A DNA stretch of 28,305 nucleotides. Source: Pelagibacteraceae bacterium TMED124 (GTDB taxonomy: Bacteria > Pseudomonadota > Alphaproteobacteria > Pelagibacterales > Pelagibacteraceae). The stretch spans positions 1-28,305 of the forward strand of contig NHFZ02000002.1 of the NCBI GenBank assembly GCA_002171275.2, written 5' to 3'. The notes beneath the pieces are model-generated. The model was not told where the DNA came from. It ran no database searches and saw only the letters and a list, made by a program, of their open reading frames with translations. Of the stretch, positions 1-8,711 are shown one piece after another. The position numbers and the translations under genes are program-made. Numbering within the stretch: the stretch's first letter is position 1; every line of letters starts with the position of its first letter.

Positions 1-996
1 AAACCATAAAAAGCCTCCAAGTTTCTTTTTTTTATTTAATAATATCTCAACCATAAGGACTTTCAAATGAAAATGACTAAAATTATGTTCAAAGGTACTT
101 ATAACTCTTAAATTTTCAGAAATTTTATATTTTTTTTTCCAGTTTTTTATTTGATTTTTATATATTTCATCTATCTCTGTAATTTCTTGATATTCAACAT
201 ATTCAGAAGTAGGAAGTTCGTATAAACCTTGTAAAATTTTTTTTTGTGATTTTCCCACTAGAAATTTATTTTTAAATCTAATTAAAAAAATTACTCCCGC
301 CTTCGTAGATCTAAGAATCCTTTTTTTAGGTTCAAAATTGATCCTTCCATTACTTTTACAAAATTTTTTGATTGGACATAAAATACATTGAGGCGCACGA
401 CTTTTACAAATTATATTAGCCAAATCCATAAGTGACTGAAAGTAATATTTATTATTTGTTAAAGGTGTAAGTTTTTGCGCTATTTTTCTAATATTTTTTT
501 TAAAATTCTTTTCTGACCGATTTAAATCAAAAACTCTTAACAAAATTCTTTCAATATTCCCATCAATCACTGCACAAGGTTCATCTTTAAGTATTGCCGA
601 GATGGAGCTAGAAGTATAGTCACCAATTCCTGGAATATTCATTAAATTTTTCGAATCAATGATTAGTTTATTTGATTTCAGAAATTCTTTCGCCTTAAAC
701 AAGTTTTTTGCCCTTTGATAATATCCCAGACCTTGCCATTCAAATAAAATTTCCTCAGCAGTTGCATCAAAAAATGATTTAAGATTTGGCCATTTTTTTA
801 AGAATCTTTTGTAAAAAGGAATTACAGTCGTAACTGTTGTTTGCTGGAGCATAATTTCTGAAATCCAAATTTTATAAAAATTCTGGTGAGTTTTTTTTCT
901 CCAAGGTAAATCTCTTTTGTTAGCAAAATACCAATCCAAAATTTTTTTTTGCCATGCTTTCTTAAAAGTTAAAGTAATGTCATAATCGTATCTCAT
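1..996 (-). CDS. mutY: Adenine DNA glycosylase MutY (3' end cut by window edge)
   Basis: MutY removes adenine mispaired with 8-oxoguanine in base-excision repair. The minus-strand frame is open from an ATG at 996 to base 1, about 332 codons. Visible motifs: SEIMLQQT with the catalytic Glu near residue 47; the helix-hairpin-helix IPGIGDYT near 121-128; the catalytic Asp in VIDGN near 145; a 4Fe-4S set C-X6-C-X2-C-X5-C near 197-213; and the C-terminal NUDIX-like part with the HNFSHFHL motif near 304-311. The family is about 350 residues long, so only about 20 residues should be missing. No in-frame ATG, GTG or TTG lies upstream before a stop, so the ATG at 996 is the only sensible start. It overlaps the start of the divergent DUF721 gene inside a CATG. 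The identification is firm. Confidence 0.95.
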   Translation of the reverse strand, partial: MRYDYDITLTFKKAWQKKILDWYFANKRDLPWRKKTHQNFYKIWISEIMLQQTTVTTVIPFYKRFLKKWPNLKSFFDATAEEILFEWQGLGYYQRAKNLFKAKEFLKSNKLIIDSKNLMNIPGIGDYTSSSISAILKDEPCAVIDGNIERILLRVFDLNRSEKNFKKNIRKIAQKLTPLTNNKYYFQSLMDLANIICKSRAPQCILCPIKKFCKSNGRINFEPKKRILRSTKAGVIFLIRFKNKFLVGKSQKKILQGLYELPTSEYVEYQEITEIDEIYKNQIKNWKKKYKISENLRVISTFEHNFSHFHLKVLMVEILLNKKKKLGGFLWF

Positions 997-1321
997 GAAT
1001 GCAAAAAGAAATATAAATAACCTAAAAAAAGTTTCAACTATTTTACCGCAAATTTTTAAAAAGATTAATAAAAACGGTAATTCTCAATTATTAGAAATAA
1101 AAATGAACTGGACATCAATAGTGGGTAGAAAATATGCTAAAAAATGTCATGTTTTATCTTTAAAAAAAATTAACAAAAAAAACGTACTAACAATTGGTTG
1201 CAGTAATGCTAGTTTATTTGAACTTTCTTATTCAACCGTTGAGATAAAAGAAAAAATAAACCATTTTTTTTTAAGAAATGTTGTGGATATAATAAAGTAT
1301 AAAAAATCATTACAAATTTAG
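995..1321 (+). CDS. DUF721 / DciA-like protein
   Basis: A small basic protein of 108 residues. It has the DUF721 layout: an N-terminal helix, then WTSIVGRKYAKKC near residues 39-51, then a short beta region with LTIGCSNASLFEL near 65-77, then a terminal helix. DUF721 includes DciA, the widespread loader of the replicative helicase DnaB, so a role at the replication fork is the best inference; it is not shown by the sequence. The place next to mutY and upstream of dsbA and smc is one often seen in alphaproteobacteria, which supports the call. In-frame TAA at 983-985 leaves only the ATG at 995 as start. It is the first gene of a long same-strand run. Confidence 0.75.
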   Translation: MNAKRNINNLKKVSTILPQIFKKINKNGNSQLLEIKMNWTSIVGRKYAKKCHVLSLKKINKKNVLTIGCSNASLFELSYSTVEIKEKINHFFLRNVVDIIKYKKSLQI

Positions 1322-1343
1322 GTATTTATGGTAAAAACTAGTT

Positions 1344-1958
1344 ATGTTAACAAATAATTCAACATTTAAAATTATTTCTTTTTTAGCACTATTTTTTCTA
1401 ATTACCCATAAAGTAGAATCAAGAATTGTTGATACAATTGAAGCCCTTCAAGAAAAGAAAATTGGTGATAAAGAAGCGTCTATCAAAATTGTTGAATTCG
1501 CTTCTCTTACATGTGGTCATTGTGCCAAATTTCATAATGAGGTGTTTCCAAAAATTAAAAAGGAGTATATTGATACAGGAAAGATTGTGTTTACATATAG
1601 GGACTTTCCTCTAGATAAATTTGCCTTAAAGGCATCTGTAATAGCAAGATGTTCTGGAAATGATAGATTCTTTAATTTTTTAAAAGTTTTATATAAAAAA
1701 CAAAAAGATTGGACGAGCACTCAAGATCCTTTCAAATCCCTTTTAAAAATTGCAAAATTAGGTGGATTAAAAAATGATGAGATCAAAGTTTGTGTAGGAA
1801 ATAAATCAATTGAAGATGGTATCTTAAAAGAAAGGCTAAGTTCCTCTAAAAAATATGATATTAACGCAACTCCAACAATATATATAAATAATAAAAAATA
1901 TGATGGAGACCTCACATTTGAAGCTCTAAAATTAAAAATTGACTCATTATTAAATTAA
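1344..1958 (+). CDS. dsbA: DsbA-family thiol:disulfide oxidoreductase
   Basis: Periplasmic thioredoxin-fold protein of 204 residues, likely introducing disulfides into exported proteins. There is a hydrophobic N-terminal segment at about residues 8-21, consistent with a signal peptide or anchor. The active site is CGHC at residues 57-60, and the cis-proline motif ATPTIYIN lies near residue 176. The insert between them is helical, as in DsbA rather than in thioredoxin. It sits 22 bp after the DUF721 gene and 6 bp before smc. Alphaproteobacterial DsbA proteins of this subfamily (DsbA/Com1-like) are common in this place. The partner that re-oxidises it (DsbB) is not in the window. The family call is firm; the exact substrate set is unknown. 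Confidence 0.88.
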   Translation: MLTNNSTFKIISFLALFFLITHKVESRIVDTIEALQEKKIGDKEASIKIVEFASLTCGHCAKFHNEVFPKIKKEYIDTGKIVFTYRDFPLDKFALKASVIARCSGNDRFFNFLKVLYKKQKDWTSTQDPFKSLLKIAKLGGLKNDEIKVCVGNKSIEDGILKERLSSSKKYDINATPTIYINNKKYDGDLTFEALKLKIDSLLN

Positions 1959-1964
1959 TTCAAA

Positions 1965-4900
1965 TTGTTTACAGTAAATAAATTAAAGATATCTGGATTT
2001 AAGTCATTTGCACATCCAATCGAATTGTTAATAGAAGACGGTGTTACTGGAATTATAGGTCCCAACGGATGTGGAAAATCTAATATTTTTGAAGCAATCC
2101 GATGGGTAATGGGAGAATCATCTTCAAAAAGTCTTAGATCAAGTTCGATGGATGATGTAATTTTTAATGGTACACAAAGTATTCCAGCAAAAAACTTTGC
2201 TGAAGTCAGCATTGAACTTGACCAATTTGATGCTGATGGATCACAAAACCTTAAAATTGATGATAAAAAAGTTATTATTAGCAGAATACTTGAAAGAGGA
2301 GTGGGATCATTTTTTAAAATAAACAACAAGGATGTTAGGGCAAAAGATGTAAGTGTTTTATTCTATGATTCTGGGAGTGGACCAAGATCAAGTTCAATAA
2401 TTACTCAAGGTAACATAGATCAAGTAATTAACTACAAACCAATCGAAAGAAAAATTATTCTAGAGGATGCTGCAGGCATATCAGGTTTGCAAGCAAGAAG
2501 AAGAGAATCAGAACTCAAATTACAATCTACAGACGTAAATTTAGAAAAAGTGCAAATAAATCTTGATAATCTTTTAGATCAAAAAAAAAGTTTGTCAAGA
2601 CAGGCAAGACAAGCTGAAAGATATGAAAGCTTATCTAAGGCAATAAAATTTTATGAATCTCTTCTTATTTTCTCAGAGTGGAAAGACCTAAAAAATAATT
2701 TAGATGATTACACAAAAAATATTATAACTCTAAGGCAAAATCTTGAAAATTTTATAAATGAGTCTTCTTTGAAAAAGAAAAAATTTCAGTCTCTAAGAAC
2801 TCACTCCGACAAACTTCAAGCTGTTAGAAATGATTTAAACAAAAAACTATATGAAACTCAGAGTCACAAAAATAACTTTTCAAACCAACTTGATCTGATT
2901 AAAAATAAAAAAGAAGAAATTAGAAGGTTTCTTGACACAATTGAAACAGACAAAAATAATGAATTGAAAAATCTAAAAGACCTAGAGATTTATATTATAG
3001 AATGCGAAAGAAAAATCAGTAATTCTTTAAATAACATTAATTTAAAGAAGAAATTAGATTCAGAGTTATCAGAAGAAATGAGATTAAGAAATGAGGTAAA
3101 GCATATTGAGAGTATATATGTAAACGAAATTCAACTAACACTTGGAGATGAGTTTAAATCTGATAACTTAAAAGAAGAAAAAGATTCCTTAAAAAAAGAA
3201 GAAACAATAAACAAAAAAAATATAAAAAGTGTTTCTGAAGAAATAAAAAAATTAGAAAAATCTTTAAAAAATGAGGAGTTAATCCTTGCTAATAAAAATT
3301 CAAAAAAATCACTGTTTGAAAAAAGTATTGTCACACTTAAAGATTCTGTTCGTATCAATAGAACTACAAAAGATTCTAACGAGGAATCATTAAAAAAAAT
3401 TGAAGAAAATATTGAAATTAACTTAAAAAGATTCACTGAAATTGATACTGAAATTAAAACCCTTAATCAATTAATTGGAGATGCAAATCTTTCTAAAGAG
3501 TCAATTGTAAACTTAATTAAAATTAAATCAGGTTATGAAAGTGCTGTTTATGCAGCATTAATGCATGAGCTTGATGCTACATTAAATAGTAAATCGTCTA
3601 AAAAATGGATAAGTAAAAAAATTGATAATTTAGAGGCTGTTAAAAACCCCCTATCAAACTATGTTGAAGGTCCAAGAGAGTTAGACCTTATTCTTTCACA
3701 AATCTTTTTAGTAGAAAAAAAACATAACGTTCTTGAGGAACAAAAAAAACTTAAAGTTGGTCAAATGTTAGTTAACAAAAACGGAAGTATTTGGAGATGG
3801 GATGGATTTATATCAGAAGAAAACCTTCAAAAAAAAAAGATAATTGATTCTCAACTTAAAATTAATGAACTAAATGAAACTATCAAAAGCTTAAATACAA
3901 AGTTAATTTCTTTAAAAAAGGAAAGTAAATCTATAGAAATCATTAACAAATCACTTGATAAAAAAATGTATGGTGAAGAAAAAGATCTTGAATTGAACTA
4001 TAAAAACTTAGATTTAATAATTTCTCAAATATCTATTCAAAAGGAAAAAATTACACTTATCAAATATAATATTCAAAAAAATACGGAAAAAAATGAAGAA
4101 CTCAAAAAATACGAAATTAGCATTGCATCAAAACTTCAGGAAATACAGGAAAAGGAACTTTTGCTTGACCAAAGTTTCAATGGAAAATCAAAAACCGATA
4201 AAGAAGGTTTTGAAAAAAAAATTAGCGAGCTAGATAATCAAATAGAACAAAAAAGATTAGAAATTAACAAAATTAAAGAATTAATAATGAAGGATGAGCT
4301 AAATAAAACATATCTAAAGAACGATATTGAAAAAAGTAAAACAAATGTTTTAAGTATAAAGAAACGAATTGAAACTTATAATAAAAGACAGAAAGAATAT
4401 CTCCAGGAAGAGGAGAAATTAACAACCTTACCTAATGAAATTCAAAAGAAAATTGATAACTATCAGGGATACTGTAATTCTTATGAATCAGAACTTGTTA
4501 AAAATAACAGTTCTATAAATCAAATAGCTCAAGACTTAAAAATAGTTGAGACAGGTTTACTTAAAGTTGAGCAAAAAAGAGAAAACCAAAGAAATGAAAT
4601 CACAAAGTTAGATGGTATTTTAGAAAACACTAAGATCAAAGAGAAAGAATTAAGAGATTTAATTTATAAAAGACTAAATAAGCAACCAGAAGATTTAGAA
4701 AAAGAAAAAGAATTAATTGATAAAAAATTAGACACACATGAAGAAATTAGGAATTATTTGCAAAAAATAACCTTTCAAAGGGAACAAATGGGACCTGTGA
4801 ATCTTAGAGCAAAAATAGAAGAGTCAGAAATACAATCAATGATAGATGAACTTGAGCTTGAGAAAAATGATTTAGTTGATGCATTAGACAAATTAAGACA

Positions 4901-5411
4901 AGCTATAAATAAAATTAACCTTGAGGGTAAAAATAGACTAATATCTGCATATGAAAAGGTTAATAAAAATTTCTCAGACCTTTTTAAAAAATTATTCAAT
5001 GGAGGAGAAGCAAAGTTAGAACTTGTAAAATCAGACGACCCACTTCAAACCGGCTTAGAAATATTCGCAAGACCTCCAGGTAAAAAGTTATCAAGTATTA
5101 ATTTATTATCTGGTGGTGAAAAAACTTTAACGGCCATAGCATTAATTTTTTCGATTTTTTTAATAAACCCGTCGCCCATTTGTATTTTAGATGAAGTAGA
5201 CGCAGCTTTAGATGATGTAAATATTGAAAAGTTTTGTTTGATACTTAATGAGTTAAAAAACAATACCCAGACAAAATTTTTACTTATAACGCACAACAAA
5301 ATTACAATGTCTTCAATAGATAGAGTTTATGGTGTTACAATGCCACAAAAAGGTATTTCTGATATTGTATCCGTTGACTTTGAAAAAGTTGACTTTCAGG
5401 AAGCAATCTAA
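1965..5411 (+). CDS. smc: Chromosome segregation protein SMC
   Basis: SMC ATPase of 1148 residues, the core of the condensin complex that organises and helps separate the chromosome with ScpA and ScpB. The Walker A motif IGPNGCGKSN lies at 31-40 and the Q-loop TQGNID near 147. There are long lysine- and glutamate-rich coiled-coil arms at about 170-500 and 640-970. The hinge includes GYESAVYAALMHELD from residue 523. The ABC signature LLSGGEKTLTAIAL is near 1047 and Walker B ILDEVDAALDD near 1074. The length is normal. The start is TTG at 1965, where the conserved N-terminal strand (VNKLKISGFKSF) begins, and no in-frame ATG fits better. Its TAA shares one base with the ATG of atpI, so the two are probably co-translated. 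Confidence 0.96.
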   Translation: MFTVNKLKISGFKSFAHPIELLIEDGVTGIIGPNGCGKSNIFEAIRWVMGESSSKSLRSSSMDDVIFNGTQSIPAKNFAEVSIELDQFDADGSQNLKIDDKKVIISRILERGVGSFFKINNKDVRAKDVSVLFYDSGSGPRSSSIITQGNIDQVINYKPIERKIILEDAAGISGLQARRRESELKLQSTDVNLEKVQINLDNLLDQKKSLSRQARQAERYESLSKAIKFYESLLIFSEWKDLKNNLDDYTKNIITLRQNLENFINESSLKKKKFQSLRTHSDKLQAVRNDLNKKLYETQSHKNNFSNQLDLIKNKKEEIRRFLDTIETDKNNELKNLKDLEIYIIECERKISNSLNNINLKKKLDSELSEEMRLRNEVKHIESIYVNEIQLTLGDEFKSDNLKEEKDSLKKEETINKKNIKSVSEEIKKLEKSLKNEELILANKNSKKSLFEKSIVTLKDSVRINRTTKDSNEESLKKIEENIEINLKRFTEIDTEIKTLNQLIGDANLSKESIVNLIKIKSGYESAVYAALMHELDATLNSKSSKKWISKKIDNLEAVKNPLSNYVEGPRELDLILSQIFLVEKKHNVLEEQKKLKVGQMLVNKNGSIWRWDGFISEENLQKKKIIDSQLKINELNETIKSLNTKLISLKKESKSIEIINKSLDKKMYGEEKDLELNYKNLDLIISQISIQKEKITLIKYNIQKNTEKNEELKKYEISIASKLQEIQEKELLLDQSFNGKSKTDKEGFEKKISELDNQIEQKRLEINKIKELIMKDELNKTYLKNDIEKSKTNVLSIKKRIETYNKRQKEYLQEEEKLTTLPNEIQKKIDNYQGYCNSYESELVKNNSSINQIAQDLKIVETGLLKVEQKRENQRNEITKLDGILENTKIKEKELRDLIYKRLNKQPEDLEKEKELIDKKLDTHEEIRNYLQKITFQREQMGPVNLRAKIEESEIQSMIDELELEKNDLVDALDKLRQAINKINLEGKNRLISAYEKVNKNFSDLFKKLFNGGEAKLELVKSDDPLQTGLEIFARPPGKKLSSINLLSGGEKTLTAIALIFSIFLINPSPICILDEVDAALDDVNIEKFCLILNELKNNTQTKFLLITHNKITMSSIDRVYGVTMPQKGISDIVSVDFEKVDFQEAI

Positions 5412-5674
5412 TGAGTAGTAATCTAGAAAAATTTAAAGATAGGCTAAAAAGTATTGAAGAAAATAGATACAAAAAAAAAACAGATCCTAAAGGCTTTGGA
5501 TTAGGAATGAAAATTAGCTTAGACTTAATTTCTCCCATTATTGTTGGAATTTTAATTGGACTGGGTTTTGATAAAATTTTTTCAACAAAACCTGTATTTT
5601 TTTTAATTTTTTTGCTATTAGGAATCATTACTGGCTTCATTAGCATAATAAAGTCCATGAAGTCACTGAAATAA
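5411..5674 (+). CDS. atpI: ATP synthase assembly protein AtpI
   Basis: A small membrane protein of 87 residues at the head of the F0 genes. It has a charged N-terminal half, then two hydrophobic helices at about 35-52 and 59-80, with a GLGMKISLDLISPIIVG stretch typical of alphaproteobacterial AtpI. AtpI helps assembly of the c-ring or associated ion handling. It is not a stable enzyme subunit and is usually dispensable. The ATG shares one base with the smc stop codon. A run of ten A bases at 5471-5480 encodes the lysine-rich segment before the first helix. The position directly upstream of atpB makes the call reliable despite a weakly conserved sequence. Confidence 0.85.
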   Translation: MSSNLEKFKDRLKSIEENRYKKKTDPKGFGLGMKISLDLISPIIVGILIGLGFDKIFSTKPVFFLIFLLLGIITGFISIIKSMKSLK

Positions 5675-5694
5675 AAAATTTAAAGGAAATTTAA

Positions 5695-6435
5695 TTGGCA
5701 AGTCCCTTATCACAATTTGAAATAAAAACCTTAATACCAATTGAAGTTTTTGGACATGATGTTTCGTTTACAAATTCTTCTCTTGCAATGCTGGTTACAA
5801 TTACTTCAATCCTCTTATTTATGATTATAGGATTAAAAAGCTCTAATATTATCCCATCTAGAAAACAATCTTTGTTAGAATTATCTTATGAGTTTATAGC
5901 CAACATGATATTAGATAATGTTGGTAAATCTGGTATGAAATATCTGTCATTCATCTTTTCCTTATTCATGTTTATTTTAGTTGGGAATTTATTGGGTATG
6001 TTCCCTTACAGTTTTACTTGGACAAGTCACATTATTGTAACTTTTTCAATTGCTTTTTTCATTTTTTTAGCAGTCACAATAATTGCAATATCAAAACATG
6101 GGCTAGTAAAATTCCTAAAATTTTTTGCACCAAGTGGAGTTCCAAAGCCTATGCTTTTATTATTAGTTCCTATTGAGATTATATCATACCTCTCCAGACC
6201 TATAAGTTTATCTGTTAGGTTATTTGCCAATATGATGGCTGGCCACACTCTATTAAAAGTTATTGGAGGCTTTGTTTTCGTGTTGGGTGCTAATAGTTTT
6301 ATAATTGGTGGGGCATTACCGGTTGCATTTCTTGTTGCTTTAACAGGTCTAGAAATCGTTATTGCTTTTTTACAAGCATATGTATTTGCAATATTAACTT
6401 GTTTGTATATAAATGATGCAATACATTTACATTAA
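5695..6435 (+). CDS. atpB: F0F1 ATP synthase subunit a
   Basis: Membrane subunit a, 246 residues, which forms the two proton half-channels against the c-ring. The essential arginine is in SLSVRLFANMMAGH (R175), and the last helices carry the conserved GLEIVIAFLQAYVFAILTC segment. Five or more hydrophobic segments are visible. The start is TTG at 5695, preceded by an AAAGGAA Shine-Dalgarno-like stretch at 5682-5688; the next residues (ASPLSQFEI) match the usual N terminus of alphaproteobacterial subunit a. It lies 20 bp after atpI and 23 bp before atpE. The F1 genes are not in the window, which is the normal split arrangement in alphaproteobacteria. Confidence 0.96.
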   Translation: MASPLSQFEIKTLIPIEVFGHDVSFTNSSLAMLVTITSILLFMIIGLKSSNIIPSRKQSLLELSYEFIANMILDNVGKSGMKYLSFIFSLFMFILVGNLLGMFPYSFTWTSHIIVTFSIAFFIFLAVTIIAISKHGLVKFLKFFAPSGVPKPMLLLLVPIEIISYLSRPISLSVRLFANMMAGHTLLKVIGGFVFVLGANSFIIGGALPVAFLVALTGLEIVIAFLQAYVFAILTCLYINDAIHLH

Positions 6436-6458
6436 CTTTTAAACTTAAGGAGAAAATT

Positions 6459-6686
6459 ATGGATATTGAATCAGCTAAACTATTAGGCGCAGGGATTGCA
6501 GTACTTGGTGTTATTGGCTCAGGAATTGGAATTGGTTCTATTTTCTCAGCTTTTATAACTGCTGTTGGAAGAAACCCTGAGGCAAGAGAGCATGTCTTCA
6601 CAATGACAATGCTAGGCTTTGCCCTTGTCGAAGCACTTGCACTTTTTGCATTAATTATTGCACTACTACTACTATTCGTTTTTTAA
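6459..6686 (+). CDS. atpE: F0F1 ATP synthase subunit c
   Basis: Proteolipid of 75 residues forming the rotating c-ring. It has two hydrophobic helices joined by the polar loop GRNPEA (37-42), with the glycine-rich first helix (GVIGSGIGIGSIF) that packs the ring. The ion-binding carboxylate is E58 in GFALVEALALF. The residue after it is Ala, and I see no Na+-coordinating Ser/Thr there, so it is likely proton-driven. It has a clear Shine-Dalgarno, AAGGAG at 6447-6452, six bases before the ATG. This is stronger than those of its neighbours and fits the many c copies per enzyme. The stop codon abuts the atpF' start. Confidence 0.97.
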   Translation: MDIESAKLLGAGIAVLGVIGSGIGIGSIFSAFITAVGRNPEAREHVFTMTMLGFALVEALALFALIIALLLLFVF

Positions 6687-7247
6687 ATGCTTAGTAGGTT
6701 TGGTCTTACTTTTTTTCTCCTATTTTTCTCTAATAAAGTTTTAGGAGCAGAAGGGCAAGGTGGGATGCCACAGCTTAACCCAGATTCATTCAGCTCACAA
6801 ATTTTTTGGCTATTCATCTCTTTTTCAATTTTATTTTTATTTATTCACTTTTTCTTAATACCAAAATTAAAAAGAATTCGAGAAAAAAGAGATCAAACAA
6901 TAAATAGCTACTTATCTCAAACAAAAAGAATAAACGAACAAATTGACAATATAATTGTCCAGATTGATTTAGAATTAAACGAAGCAAAAACTCGCTTTAA
7001 TGATAAAATCAAAGAAGAGTTTGAGAAAAATAAAATTATATTTGAAAAGGAAGTAGGCCTAATTGAAAAGGATTTTGAAGCTAAGAAAGAAAAGCTTAAT
7101 TCTGAACTGCTTAAATCAAAGAGGGATATACAAAATAAGATTCCTAAAATCTGTATGGACTTATCGAACCATCTTTATGAAAAAATTCTAGGAGAAAAGA
7201 CAGAAAGTGATCCAAAAGAATTTGAAAAAGTAATGAGGGATCTGTGA
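6687..7247 (+). CDS. atpF': F0F1 ATP synthase subunit b' (AtpF'/AtpG)
   Basis: Peripheral-stalk subunit b', 186 residues. After an N-terminal stretch it has the b' signature GMPQLNPDSFSSQIFWL (26-42), one membrane helix at about 38-58, then a long charged coiled coil to the C terminus. The first 20 residues are themselves hydrophobic and end in VLGAEG, which looks like a cleavable signal peptide. An alternative start is the ATG of the GMPQL motif at 6765, which has AAGG just upstream. The b' plus b gene pair is typical of alphaproteobacteria, cyanobacteria and plastids. The gene starts directly after atpE and overlaps atpF by 4 bp (GTGA). Confidence 0.88.
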   Translation: MLSRFGLTFFLLFFSNKVLGAEGQGGMPQLNPDSFSSQIFWLFISFSILFLFIHFFLIPKLKRIREKRDQTINSYLSQTKRINEQIDNIIVQIDLELNEAKTRFNDKIKEEFEKNKIIFEKEVGLIEKDFEAKKEKLNSELLKSKRDIQNKIPKICMDLSNHLYEKILGEKTESDPKEFEKVMRDL

Positions 7248-7744
7248 GTTTAGATTTAAATATTCTTGATAACGCCACCCTATGGGTAGCTGTTTCTTTT
7301 GTAATTTTTGTAATATTGGTTTTTAAACCAGTTAAAAGTATTGTGCTAACAAACCTAGATAATAAAATAGAAGAATTAAAATCTCAGTTAGAGGAATCAA
7401 AAAAACTCAAAGAGGATGCTGAAAAAATTTTCAATGAACAAAGTAAAAAATATGAGGTTACACTTATTAAGATTAAAAAGCTTAATGAAGAAGCCCTTTA
7501 TGAATCAAAAATAATAAAGAAAAAGATTGAAGAAGATATAAAAAACTCACTTTTAAGAAAAGAAAAAGGTTTTAAACAGTTATCTTCTCAAATGGAGCTT
7601 AAGATAAGAGAGGATTTAAAAAAAGAAATAATCAACAAAACTCTTTATTACACAGAATTTAAAATAAAAAAAAAATTGAAAAAATCACATAATTCAAAAC
7701 TTATTAATGAATCCCTTTCTAAACTAACAAGTCATCTTTCTTAA
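7244..7744 (+). CDS. atpF: F0F1 ATP synthase subunit b
   Basis: Peripheral-stalk subunit b, 166 residues. There is one hydrophobic helix near the N terminus (about 12-28, ATLWVAVSFVIFVILVF), then an entirely charged coiled coil rich in Lys and Glu that reaches up the side of F1. It starts at a GTG that overlaps the TGA of atpF', a coupled arrangement fitting the need for one b and one b' per enzyme. The gene ends 7 bp before thrB. Sequence alone would allow b or b'. The second place, the lack of the GMPQL motif and the N terminus DLNILDNATLWV make it the b subunit. Confidence 0.9.
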   Translation: MSLDLNILDNATLWVAVSFVIFVILVFKPVKSIVLTNLDNKIEELKSQLEESKKLKEDAEKIFNEQSKKYEVTLIKIKKLNEEALYESKIIKKKIEEDIKNSLLRKEKGFKQLSSQMELKIREDLKKEIINKTLYYTEFKIKKKLKKSHNSKLINESLSKLTSHLS

Positions 7745-7751
7745 AAGATAA

Positions 7752-8711
7752 ATGGCCGTACACACTAGATTATCAAAGGGGGATATTTTAGATATTTTAA
7801 GAATTTACAGAATAGGAAATTTGGTAAATTTTTCTGGCATACAAGAAGGAATAGAAAATACCAACTACAAAATAAAGACAACAAAAAACTATTATATACT
7901 AACCATATTTGAAGAAAGAGTTAATAAAAATTACCTTCCAATTTTTTTAAATTTAATGCTTAATTGTAATAGTAAAAAAATTTGCTGCCCAAAACCAATC
8001 TTAGATAAGGATCATAAGTTAATTAATAATTTTAAAAAAAAAAAAATAGCAATATTTTCTTTTCTAAATGGTAAATCTAAAAAACAATGGTCAGAAATTA
8101 ATTGCTTTGATATTGGGAAAATATTAGGTCGATTCCATTCTGTTAACAAAAATTTTAAAAAAAAAATAACCAATGAATTTAGTTTAGACTTTTGGAAAAA
8201 AACTTTTAACAAAATGGATAGATCTAAACTTGATTCAGTAATCCCTGATGCTCACAAATTACTGAAAACTGAATTAAAATTTATAAACCAAAATTGGCCA
8301 AAAAATCTTCCAAAAGGTACAATTCATGCAGATTTATTTCCTGATAATGTTTTCTTTGAGGGAAAAAAAATTTCTGGAATTTTAGACTTCTATTTTTCTT
8401 GTCATGATTTCCTAATTTATGATTTAGCCATAACAATCAATGCATGGTGTTTTAAAAGAGGCAAATTTAATCAATCTTTTTTTAATCAAATTATAAGTGG
8501 GTATCAATCTGAAAGACAACTGACTAAAAAAGAAAAAATACAATTTAATATTTTACTTAGAGGGGCAGCACTAAGATTTTTATTAACTAGGCTATATGAC
8601 AAAATTAATAAAAAAAAAAATAGTATTGTCACCTTAAAAGATCCTATCGAGTATTACGGTATACTAATATTTCATATTCAATCTCAAGAAAGGTTTAACT
8701 ATTTCAAATAA
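7752..8711 (+). CDS. thrB: Homoserine kinase, APH-fold type (ThrB)
   Basis: Phosphorylates homoserine with ATP, the step before threonine synthase. This is the type II enzyme of the aminoglycoside-phosphotransferase fold, not the GHMP kinase of E. coli. Evidence: 319 residues; N-terminal FSGIQEGIENTNYKI (27-41); the catalytic loop HADLFPDNVFF with H192, D194 and N199; and the Mg-binding ILDFYFSCHDFLIYDLA with D212. Its partner thrC lies on the opposite strand about 3.5 kb away. Two long in-frame A runs interrupt the base composition: A13 at 8034-8046 (four Lys) and A11 at 8610-8620. In many alphaproteobacteria thrB and rnhA are neighbours, as here, which supports the call. The 3' end overlaps the inferred rnhA start by 11 bp. 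Confidence 0.93.
   Translation: MAVHTRLSKGDILDILRIYRIGNLVNFSGIQEGIENTNYKIKTTKNYYILTIFEERVNKNYLPIFLNLMLNCNSKKICCPKPILDKDHKLINNFKKKKIAIFSFLNGKSKKQWSEINCFDIGKILGRFHSVNKNFKKKITNEFSLDFWKKTFNKMDRSKLDSVIPDAHKLLKTELKFINQNWPKNLPKGTIHADLFPDNVFFEGKKISGILDFYFSCHDFLIYDLAITINAWCFKRGKFNQSFFNQIISGYQSERQLTKKEKIQFNILLRGAALRFLLTRLYDKINKKKNSIVTLKDPIEYYGILIFHIQSQERFNYFK
8689..8703 (+). promoter_or_regulatory. Ribosome-binding site deciding the rnhA ATT start
   Basis: AAAGG at 8689-8693 is followed by seven bases and then ATT at 8701-8703. This is the only place upstream of the first catalytic residue of RNase HI that combines a Shine-Dalgarno-like sequence with a possible (non-canonical) initiation codon. The other in-frame near-cognate codons (ATA 8674, ATT 8716 and 8719) lack a well-spaced site. 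The site lies inside the end of thrB, so translation could be coupled to it. Confidence 0.5.
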
